Assembly (NCBI GenBank): GCA_028707675.1
Contig: JAQWAM010000054.1
Coordinates: forward strand, 1-7,439
DNA length: 7,439 nt
Reading direction: 5' to 3'
Source: Kiritimatiellia bacterium
GTDB lineage: Bacteria; Verrucomicrobiota; Kiritimatiellia; RFP12; UBA1067
Shown: positions 1 through 4,686 of the stretch, piece by piece
Layout: each line of letters starts with the position of its first letter
Position numbering within the stretch: position 1 is the first letter of the stretch
Notes under the pieces: model-generated
What the model was told of the DNA's origin: nothing
Database searches by the model: none
What the model saw: only the letters and a program-made list of their open reading frames with translations
Program-made: the position numbers and the translations under genes

Positions 1-294
1 GTCCGGCAAGGCATCGCGGTAAAGGTCGGAAGAATCGAGCACGACTGTAGGCAGACCTGAGCGGCGCACGGCGTTAACCATGGCTGGCAGGCGCGCCAGA
101 ATGATTCCAGTGGCGCCCCATGACCGTATATCGCCGATCTGACGTTCGCCGAGCTCCTTTTCAGCCAGATGTATGCTCCACGGCGTGTGCAGGCTTATGT
201 AATGCAGTATGCCCTGCAGCTTGTCGCGGCCGGCCTTCTCGCTGGTAGCCAAGCAAAGAAGCACTTTCGGAGTGTCATGAAAAAACTTCTTCAT
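1..294 (-). CDS. XylR-like AraC-family transcriptional regulator, N-terminal part (runs off left edge)
   Basis: On the minus strand an open frame of 98 codons starts at the ATG at 294 and continues past the window edge. The protein begins MKKFFHDTPKVLLCLATSEK, followed by GRDKLQGILHYISLHTPWS and then a W-GATGIILAR stretch. This order (hydrophobic strand, alcohol/acid residues, 'G+-x-L-x-GI-x-Y', 'PWS', then 'W-x-x-x-GII-A+') is the start of the periplasmic-binding-protein-like sensor domain of XylR-type regulators. In that family a LacI-like sugar-binding domain precedes a C-terminal AraC helix-turn-helix; here the DNA-binding part lies outside the window. It is transcribed away from the sugar operon that begins at 411, so it probably controls that operon and perhaps itself. 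I see no strong Shine-Dalgarno before the ATG. A truncated LacI-type protein is the alternative, but those normally carry the HTH at the N terminus, which is absent. Confidence 0.82.
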   Translation of the reverse strand, partial: MKKFFHDTPKVLLCLATSEKAGRDKLQGILHYISLHTPWSIHLAEKELGERQIGDIRSWGATGIILARLPAMVNAVRRSGLPTVVLDSSDLYRDALPD

Positions 295-304
295 GGTTGT
301 TTTC

Positions 305-333
305 AGAATAATGCAGTAGCGGAGTGGACGCAA
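305..333 (-). promoter_or_regulatory. Candidate promoter of the divergent regulator
   Basis: Reading the minus strand, TTGCGT (333-328) and TATTCT (310-305) are separated by 17 nt, giving a reasonable sigma-70-type pair just upstream of the regulator ATG at 294. The -35 element is one arm of the 328-344 inverted repeat, so a protein bound there would be expected to affect regulator transcription. The match is moderate and the call is an inference from position and spacing. Confidence 0.4.
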
Positions 334-344
334 GGCCATTGCGT
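328..344. promoter_or_regulatory. 17-bp inverted repeat, candidate operator
   Basis: ACGCAA and TTGCGT are perfect 6-bp arms around a 5-nt centre (GGCCA). The site sits in the divergent intergenic region between the regulator and the sugar operon, and overlaps the regulator's candidate -35. Position and symmetry suggest an operator for the neighbouring XylR-like regulator. No binding-site consensus is known to me for this protein, so the pairing is inferred. Confidence 0.5.
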
Positions 345-361
345 AAAACGCAGTATTTTTA

Positions 362-376
362 TTGCGCCATATGCAA
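362..376. promoter_or_regulatory. Second TTGC/GCAA inverted repeat, candidate activator site
   Basis: TTGC (362-365) and GCAA (373-376) flank a 7-nt spacer. The half-sites resemble the arms of the stronger palindrome at 328-344. Relative to the predicted start near 411 the site spans about -49 to -35, where AraC-type activators commonly bind next to RNA polymerase. The promoter there has no good -35 box, which fits an activator-dependent promoter. Four-base arms alone are weak evidence. Confidence 0.35.
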
Positions 377-395
377 CACCGTGTCCTCGACTTTG

Positions 396-411
396 TGTTA
401 TAATCAGAACA
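396..411 (+). promoter_or_regulatory. Extended -10 promoter for the sugar operon
   Basis: TGTTATAAT at 396-404 is a perfect extended -10 (TG-N-TATAAT). No convincing -35 is found 16-18 nt upstream. Transcription would start around 411, which is also the A of the first ATG, so the first reading frame may be on a leaderless transcript. The operator-like repeats lie just upstream. Confidence 0.6.
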
Positions 412-633
412 TGAAAACCATGATCCCCGTGCTTAACCGTGCTGGAGGCATAGGCCGCCGCGACTTCCTGAAGACATCGTTCGGCGCGCTTGCCGGCGCT
501 TTGGGCGAAGGTTTTCGCCGCTTGCGAGGCGGACATCACCGAATGGTACGTGGTCGAGGCCGAGGTTCGGCCAGACACGCTTGACGATGTGCGCGACTGT
601 CTCGCGCACATGAAAAAACTGGGGAGGGCATAG
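411..633 (+). pseudogene. Remnant of a Tat-exported sugar phosphate isomerase/epimerase-like gene (internal deletion)
   Basis: Two pieces of one kind of protein are joined here in different frames. Frame A starts with ATG at 411 and encodes a twin-arginine signal containing GRRDFLKTSFGALAGALG, then arginine-rich nonsense to a TGA at 582-584. Frame B, readable from about 502 to the TAG at 631-633, encodes WAKVFAACE, then ITEWYVVEAEV, RPDTLDDVRD and CLAHMKKLG. That is the usual last strand-helix ending of TIM-barrel sugar phosphate isomerase/epimerases (AP endonuclease 2 family). The roughly 230 residues that should lie between, including all metal ligands, are missing. The simplest reading is an internal deletion with its junction near 495-510. 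Frame B has no start codon of its own. The remnant sits at the head of the operon, directly after its promoter, and its last bases carry the ribosome binding site of the next gene. The family call for the tail rests on pattern recognition, not an alignment. Confidence 0.72.
621..628 (+). promoter_or_regulatory. Ribosome binding site inside the remnant gene
   Basis: GGGGAGGG lies 6 nt before the ATG at 635, inside the last codons of the degraded isomerase-like gene. It supports 635 as a real start and explains why this tail could have been kept when the rest of the gene was lost. Confidence 0.65.
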
Positions 634-634
634 C

Positions 635-2032
635 ATGAACCGCCGTCGTTTTATCACAGCATCGGCGCTGGGCGCCGCAGGCTGTTTCACCGGATGCGCC
701 ACAGCCCGCGGTACGCGCGTGATCGCGCCCAACAGCAAGCTCAACCACGCCTGCATCGGCGTGGGCGGCATGGGCGGAGCGGACATCAGCAATATCAAAA
801 CCCACGCGCATACCCAGATCGTGGCGCTTTGCGATGTTGACCGCAGCCGCCTGGAGAAGGCCGCGCAACAATTCCCCGGGGCTCGCGTGTACACCGACTG
901 GCGCGAGCTGCTGGCCAAGGAGGGCGACCGCATCGATTCGGTCAACATCGCGGTGCCGGATCACAATCATACCATTATAGCGACAAACGCAATGCGCGCG
1001 GGCAAGCACGTCTATTGCCAGAAACCCCTCTGCCACGAGATCGCGGAGTGTCGTCTGCTCAAGGATACCGCCCGGCGCCGCGGCGTAGTCACGCAGCTCG
1101 GCGTACAGTGGTCGGCGCAACCCGGCGACCGCATGGCAGTGGCGCATCACCGGGCCGGTGTGATCGGCGCGGTCGAACACATCTATCTCTTCTCAAACCG
1201 GAAAGGGGTCTCGCGCATTCGCGCCGCGCGCCCGGCGGCAGGCGAACCGGTTCCGGCATCGCTGGAATGGGATCTGTGGATCGGAACGGCGCCGTTCCGC
1301 CCCTACTCGGAAAAAATCTATCACCCGCTTATCTGGCGGATCTGGCAGGATTTCGGTTCCGGATGGATAGGCGACATCGGCTGCCACCTGCACAGCTCGG
1401 TCTGGAAGGGGCTGGGACTGACCGAGCCGCTCTCCGTGAAAGCTGAAGTCCAGACTGAGTGGAAAAACAATCCGGCCAGCTTCAAAGACATCTGGCCCCA
1501 GGGGGCGCATATAACCTGGGTCTATCCCGGCGTCAAGGCCAGCGGCGGCAAACCGCTGACCGTGGAGTGGTTCGACGGCATGACCGGCGAGGCCGCCCCG
1601 AATCTGCTGCCGCCGCCGGAGTTGCAAGAATTGGCCAGAGAGGTGGGGCTTGAGAAATTGCCTGCCGAGGGCTCGGTGACAGCCGGTTCGGAAGGATGGA
1701 TGATTCTGCCGCACTCGGCGGGACCGCGCCTCGTCCTCAAAAACCGGCAGGCGGCCAAACCGCCCAAGCCGGTTCTTCCGGCCTGCCCCAACCACTATCA
1801 TGAATTTCTGGACGGCTGCGTTGAGGGCCGCCGCACGAGCGCTGATTTCGGGAAGGTCGCGCCGATGGTCGAAGCCGTATTGCTGGGCAATGTCGCCGAA
1901 CGCGTGCCCGACACGCTGCTGAACTGGGACGCGCGCCGCATGCGCGTGACCAATTCGGTGAAGGCAACCCGCTTTCTGTATCGCGATTACCGGCCGGGGT
2001 GGGAACTCAAAGGAATGGAGGCATACGCATGA
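635..2032 (+). CDS. Tat-exported Gfo/Idh/MocA-family oxidoreductase (465 aa)
   Basis: The protein opens with a twin-arginine signal, MNRRRFITASALGAAG, followed by CFTGCATA. The cysteines at about 17 and 21 could serve as a lipoprotein attachment site. A Rossmann fold follows: glycine loop GVGGMGG at residues 42-48, then the acidic end of strand 2 in ALCDVDRSR (64-72). The EKP motif appears as CQKPL (128-132) and keeps the lysine K130; Q in place of E is common in the exported subfamily of this group. GDIGCH (246-251) gives the D-x-x-x-H pair (D247, H251) that with the lysine forms the usual catalytic set. A C-terminal helix region, NHYHEFLDGCVEGRR (386-400), is typical of the family. Members oxidise or epimerise sugar and cyclitol hydroxyls with bound NAD(P); the substrate here is unknown. 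The start at 635 is set by the strong Shine-Dalgarno at 621-628. The stop overlaps the next start by 4 bp, indicating translational coupling. Confidence 0.88.
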   Translation: MNRRRFITASALGAAGCFTGCATARGTRVIAPNSKLNHACIGVGGMGGADISNIKTHAHTQIVALCDVDRSRLEKAAQQFPGARVYTDWRELLAKEGDRIDSVNIAVPDHNHTIIATNAMRAGKHVYCQKPLCHEIAECRLLKDTARRRGVVTQLGVQWSAQPGDRMAVAHHRAGVIGAVEHIYLFSNRKGVSRIRAARPAAGEPVPASLEWDLWIGTAPFRPYSEKIYHPLIWRIWQDFGSGWIGDIGCHLHSSVWKGLGLTEPLSVKAEVQTEWKNNPASFKDIWPQGAHITWVYPGVKASGGKPLTVEWFDGMTGEAAPNLLPPPELQELAREVGLEKLPAEGSVTAGSEGWMILPHSAGPRLVLKNRQAAKPPKPVLPACPNHYHEFLDGCVEGRRTSADFGKVAPMVEAVLLGNVAERVPDTLLNWDARRMRVTNSVKATRFLYRDYRPGWELKGMEAYA

Positions 2033-2964
2033 ACCGCAGATCTTTTTTAAAATGCAGCGCGTTGGGAGTTGGTGGGTCTGTCCTTGCAGCCTTGCCTGTA
2101 CGCGCTGGCGGGGCCGATGGACTGCCTGAGCTAAAGGCGCCGGAGACGCCGGCCGAGCTGCACTGCGGCTGCCAGCAGATGCTGGTGCCGGGCAAAAGCT
2201 TCGCGGAACGCTATGATTTTCTCGAGGCCAACGGTTATGACCGCGTTGAGATCAACGGCGGCAACTGGGAGTGGCTGGCCAAGAATGCCGACGCGATGGC
2301 AGAGGCGATCAAAGGACGTGATCTGCGTTTCAGCGTGACCTGCATCAGCGCGCGCGGCAACGCCGGCATGGCCGACCCGGTTGAGCGCCGCGCGGTGATC
2401 GACACCACCAAGAGCATTTTAGAGAGCGCTGCACGGCTTGGCGCGCTTGGCGTCATCACCGTGCCGGCCCGCAAAAAGATCGAGTTGCCCTTCCCCGAAC
2501 TTCGCGAACGATATCTCAAGGAGATTCTGCCCGAGATTCTAGCGCATGCCGAAAAGCTGGGCGTCTGTCTGATGATGGAACCGCTAAACCGCAATGAGAC
2601 CATGTTTCTGCGGCTCGTTGCCGACGGCGCGGCCATCGCGCGCGACGCGGACAGCCCGGCGATCGGCGTGCTAGGGGATTTCTGGCACATGACGACCGAG
2701 GAGACCAGCGACATGGGCGCTTTCATATCGGCGGGCAAATACCTCAAGCATGTCCATATCGCCTCGCGTAAAACACGCAAGATTCCGGGTGTCGATGGCG
2801 AGGCGGACAACTATATCGACGGCTTCAAAGGCTTGAAGCTGATCGGATACCGCGGCGCGGTCAGCATCGAGGCCGGCTATCCGAAAGGCACGTCCGAAGG
2901 GCAGAAAAGAAAACTTCTGGCGCAAGCCGCCGCGCTGGCGCGCCGACAATGGGAACAAGCGTAA
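2029..2964 (+). CDS. Tat-exported sugar phosphate isomerase/epimerase-like TIM barrel (311 aa)
   Basis: Twin-arginine signal MNRRSFLKCSALGVGG, then ALPVRAGG, precedes a xylose-isomerase-like TIM barrel (AP endonuclease family 2; IolE/IolI/hydroxypyruvate isomerase relatives). Probable metal ligands are E184 in MMEPLNRNE, D217 and H220 in GDFWHM, H243 in HVHIAS, and E281 in SIEAGYP; the order E-D-H-E is the family pattern. Members isomerise, epimerise, dehydrate or eliminate at keto-sugars, and often work beside Gfo/Idh/MocA oxidoreductases. Known pairs include the 3-keto-glycoside-cleaving enzymes and inositol catabolism. The reaction here cannot be fixed. I chose the ATG at 2029 over the in-frame ATG at 1999 because TGGAGG (2016-2021) sits 7 nt before it and the Tat motif then falls at the N terminus. 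It overlaps the upstream stop as ATGA. It is the intact counterpart of the remnant at 411-633. Confidence 0.87.
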   Translation: MNRRSFLKCSALGVGGSVLAALPVRAGGADGLPELKAPETPAELHCGCQQMLVPGKSFAERYDFLEANGYDRVEINGGNWEWLAKNADAMAEAIKGRDLRFSVTCISARGNAGMADPVERRAVIDTTKSILESAARLGALGVITVPARKKIELPFPELRERYLKEILPEILAHAEKLGVCLMMEPLNRNETMFLRLVADGAAIARDADSPAIGVLGDFWHMTTEETSDMGAFISAGKYLKHVHIASRKTRKIPGVDGEADNYIDGFKGLKLIGYRGAVSIEAGYPKGTSEGQKRKLLAQAAALARRQWEQA

Positions 2965-2971
2965 CATCATC

Positions 2972-3007
2972 GTCTGACCTGTCCGACGTGTCTTACTAGT
3001 CTGACAA
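2972..3007 (+). repeat. Four tandem 9-bp units, GTCTGAC plus two variable bases
   Basis: Between two genes the sequence reads GTCTGAC-CT, GTCCGAC-GT, GTCTTAC-TA, GTCTGAC-AA. The 7-bp core is kept with single changes in units 2 and 3, while the two bases after it vary freely. The spacing is exactly 9 bp. It fills most of the 61-bp gap before the second oxidoreductase and ends 8 bp before its Shine-Dalgarno (AGGG at 3015-3018). The function is unknown. Confidence 0.75.
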
Positions 3008-3025
3008 AACAAAAAGGGAAACACC

Positions 3026-4297
3026 ATGCAGAACCGCAGAGACTTCATTAAAAACGCGTCAGCTTTTTCAGCCGTGATGGCAGCCGCGCCCGCGGCAGTG
3101 TCCGCGCAGGGCGCGGCGCGAACCTTCAATGTCGCAATGATCGGCTCCGGGCGCCGGGCTTCAGAGGCATTACAGAACATGACCGAAGCCGCCAAGAAAA
3201 TCGGTCATGCCGTCCGGCTGGTGGCGGCGCACGACTATTATCTCGACGAGGCGAAACGCCGCTGCAAGCAGTTCGGCTGCGATGAAAAATTCGCCTTCGG
3301 CGGCGGTGACGGTTACTTCAAGATGCTTGACGTGCCGGGCATCGAGATCGTGATCCTCGGCGCTCCCCCGGCGTTCCGTCCGCGACACCTGGACGCCTGC
3401 GTCAAGGCCGGCAAGCATGTGTTCGCCGAGAAGCCGATCGCTGTCGACCCGCAGGGCATCCGCCATGTGCTGGAGAGCACGGCCGCCGCCAAGGCCAAGC
3501 AGTTGACGTTGGTGACCGGGACGCAGCGCCGTCATCAGGGCGCCTACATGAGTCAGGCGCTGGCCTTCCAAAAAGGACAGCTCGGCACGATCCGCGGCGG
3601 CAACATCTACTGGTGCCAGGCGCGCGGCAGCATCCGTCCGCGCAAGCCCGGCGCGACCAACGCCGAATACATGGCCAACAACTGGATGAACTGGGCCGAG
3701 ATGTCCGGCGACCACATCTGCGAGCAGCATGTCCACAACATCGACGTGGCCAACTGGTTCATCGGGCGTTATCCGCGCACCGCGATGGGTGTGGGCGCGC
3801 GTGTGCGGCGTCCCACCGGCAACCAGTATGACTTTTTCAGCGTGGATTTCGATTACGGCGAAGGTCTGCACATCCACAGCCTGGCGCGTCAGATTCCCGG
3901 TTGCGCCGGCCGCGTGGGCGAGCTGTTCGCGACCGACCTTGCGGAGGTTTCCGGCGGCGGCAAGATCCGGCGCTATGACGGCAAGGAAGTCAAGCTGGAG
4001 GACCTCGGCAACGAGGGCAACCCGTATGTCAACGAACACTCGGCGTTGCTCGACAGCGTTATCAACGGCAAGCAACTCAACGAGGGCGAGACGATCGCCT
4101 ACGCCACAGCGGCCGCCGTCATGGGACGCATCTCCGCCTACACCGGACAGGTCGTGCGCATGTCCGACATCCTGACCAACAAAGATTCGCCGTTCTACAA
4201 CATGAACTTCAAGCCCGCCGCTGTGGACTTTGAAGGCGCGGCGGATGTCGAACTGCCGGAAGAGGGTGTGGCGCCGCGGGCGGGGAAAGACAAATAG
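3026..4297 (+). CDS. Tat-exported Gfo/Idh/MocA-family oxidoreductase (423 aa)
   Basis: Signal MQNRRDFIKNASAFSAVMAA ends in a probable Ala-x-Ala-type cleavage site near VSA-QG (residues 25-29). The Rossmann glycine loop is IGSGRRASE (39-47), with alanine at the last glycine position. AEKPI (134-138) carries the catalytic-type lysine K136. GDHICEQHVHNIDVANW (228-244) is the conserved active-site helix of this subgroup, with E233, H237 and D240. The protein resembles the large exported 'predicted dehydrogenase' clade of PVC-group bacteria and is clearly different from the oxidoreductase at 635, so this is not a recent duplication. AGGG at 3015-3018 is about 7 nt before the ATG. It is separated from the isomerase gene by a 61-bp gap holding the 9-bp tandem repeat and is followed by the repeat block, so it is likely the last gene of the first operon segment. 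Substrate unknown; NAD(P)-dependent sugar oxidation is the family expectation. Confidence 0.88.
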   Translation: MQNRRDFIKNASAFSAVMAAAPAAVSAQGAARTFNVAMIGSGRRASEALQNMTEAAKKIGHAVRLVAAHDYYLDEAKRRCKQFGCDEKFAFGGGDGYFKMLDVPGIEIVILGAPPAFRPRHLDACVKAGKHVFAEKPIAVDPQGIRHVLESTAAAKAKQLTLVTGTQRRHQGAYMSQALAFQKGQLGTIRGGNIYWCQARGSIRPRKPGATNAEYMANNWMNWAEMSGDHICEQHVHNIDVANWFIGRYPRTAMGVGARVRRPTGNQYDFFSVDFDYGEGLHIHSLARQIPGCAGRVGELFATDLAEVSGGGKIRRYDGKEVKLEDLGNEGNPYVNEHSALLDSVINGKQLNEGETIAYATAAAVMGRISAYTGQVVRMSDILTNKDSPFYNMNFKPAAVDFEGAADVELPEEGVAPRAGKDK

Positions 4298-4302
4298 AAC
4301 CC

Positions 4303-4323
4303 TCAACGTTCAACGCTCAATGT
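4303..4323 (+). repeat. Three tandem 7-bp units TCAACGT/TCAACGC/TCAATGT
   Basis: Directly after the oxidoreductase stop, three 7-bp units with one change each run into the palindromic repeat block. This is low-complexity intergenic sequence with no visible function. Confidence 0.6.
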
Positions 4324-4327
4324 TACC

Positions 4328-4403
4328 GGTAGGGATGCCTCCCCGAGGCGTCCGCGGCGGTGTGAGGTAGGGATGCCTCCCCGAGGCGTCCGCGGCGGTG
4401 TGA
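4328..4403 (+). repeat. Two tandem truncated copies (38 bp each) of the double-hairpin element
   Basis: Units at 4328-4365 and 4366-4403 are identical. Each begins GGTAG, contains the first hairpin (stem GGATGCCTC with GAGGCGTCC, loop CCC), then stops after GGCGGT and continues as GTGA into the next copy. They lack the second hairpin arm of the full 54-bp copies. The exact tandem identity points to recent local duplication or slippage. Confidence 0.85.
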
Positions 4404-4457
4404 GGTAGGGATGCCTCCCCGAGGCGTCTGCGGCGGTTTCGGGGAAACCGCCCTACC
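4404..4457 (+). repeat. Full 54-bp double-hairpin element, copy 1
   Basis: GGTAG (4404-4408) pairs with CTACC (4453-4457) and encloses two 21-nt hairpins separated by GC. Hairpin A (4409-4429) has 9-bp arms with two G-U-type pairs and loop CCC. Hairpin B (4432-4452) has perfect arms GGCGGTTTC/GAAACCGCC and loop GGG. It follows the two truncated copies without a gap. Confidence 0.85.
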
Positions 4458-4470
4458 TTTTCGACACGGC

Positions 4471-4497
4471 TTCAGTGTGACAAAATGGCCAAGTTAC
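4471..4497 (+). repeat. 27-bp direct repeat, copy 1
   Basis: The segment beginning TTCAGTGTGACAAAATGG and ending AAGTTAC is identical to 4634-4660. In both places it lies downstream of a full 54-bp double-hairpin element: 13 nt after it here, directly adjoining it in copy 2. Confidence 0.9.
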
Positions 4498-4548
4498 AGA
4501 CAAGCCAGCCGCCCGGGGCTGCGGGCGAAAAAGAGAGGGTAACTTCGG
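4498..4548. other. Unassigned spacer within the repeat block
   Basis: This stretch holds a CG-rich segment and an A/G-rich segment and ends GGTAACTT. GTAACTT (4539-4545) is the inverse of AAGTTAC at 4491-4497. I see no gene, RNA or promoter in it. The whole non-coding gap (4298-4686) is otherwise covered by repeats. Confidence 0.5.
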
Positions 4549-4580
4549 TGTGTGAGTGTGTGGGTGTGTGAGTGTGTGAG
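4549..4580 (+). repeat. Four tandem 8-bp units TGTGTGAG
   Basis: TGTGTGAG is present three times with one variant, TGTGTGGG, in second place. The last unit runs directly into the second full double-hairpin copy, sharing its first G. The GTGTGAGGTAGGG junction matches the joins between the tandem copies at 4361-4373 and 4399-4411. Confidence 0.8.
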
Positions 4581-4633
4581 GTAGGGACGCCTCCCCGAGG
4601 CGTCCGCGGCGGTTTCGGGGAAACCGCCCTACC
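4580..4633 (+). repeat. Full 54-bp double-hairpin element, copy 2
   Basis: GGTAG (4580-4584) and CTACC (4629-4633) enclose hairpin A (4585-4605, perfect arms GGACGCCTC/GAGGCGTCC, loop CCC), a GC linker, and hairpin B (4608-4628, arms GGCGGTTTC/GAAACCGCC, loop GGG). Relative to copy 1 the changes fall in hairpin A and keep pairing possible. There is no U-tract after it, so it is not a classical intrinsic terminator, but as RNA it would be strongly folded between the two operon halves. Confidence 0.87.
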
Positions 4634-4660
4634 TTCAGTGTGACAAAATGGCCAAGTTAC
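4634..4660 (+). repeat. 27-bp direct repeat, copy 2, in the transporter leader
   Basis: Identical to 4471-4497 and directly joined to the preceding double-hairpin element. It contains an ATG (4648) in frame with the transporter gene, but that ATG has no Shine-Dalgarno and lies in repeat DNA, so it is not the likely start. Confidence 0.9.
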
Positions 4661-4686
4661 CGGCAATTTATAAAAAGAGAACCCGG

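Noticed and set aside
128..131. Loss of the glutamate in the EKP motif of the first oxidoreductase (CQKPL) as an inactivating change
   Set aside because: The lysine and the D-x-x-x-H pair are kept, and QKP is a familiar variant in exported members of this family. The positions given here are residue numbers in the 635-2032 protein.
1999..2028. Upstream ATG for the isomerase at 1999
   Set aside because: It would put 10 residues before the Tat motif and extend deep into the preceding gene, whereas ATG 2029 has a good Shine-Dalgarno and the classic ATGA overlap.
3170..4306. Long open frame (378 codons) on the minus strand opposite the second oxidoreductase
   Set aside because: Its protein is a low-information string rich in V, A, G, H and R with no recognisable motif. 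It is the expected mirror of a GC-rich gene whose plus-strand frame has a full set of family motifs and a Shine-Dalgarno.
4328..4457. CRISPR array
   Set aside because: The units are directly adjacent with no unique spacers, and contain hairpins typical of intergenic palindromic elements; no cas gene is visible.
4472..4666. Minus-strand 64-codon frame across the repeat block
   Set aside because: It is made entirely of translated repeats (hairpin element, TG repeats and both 27-bp copies), has a threonine/histidine repeat protein with no family pattern, and no ribosome binding site.
4648..4686. Upstream ATG of the transporter at 4648
   Set aside because: It lies inside the 27-bp repeat, has no Shine-Dalgarno, and would add 13 basic residues before a normal MFS N terminus; ATG 4687 fits better.
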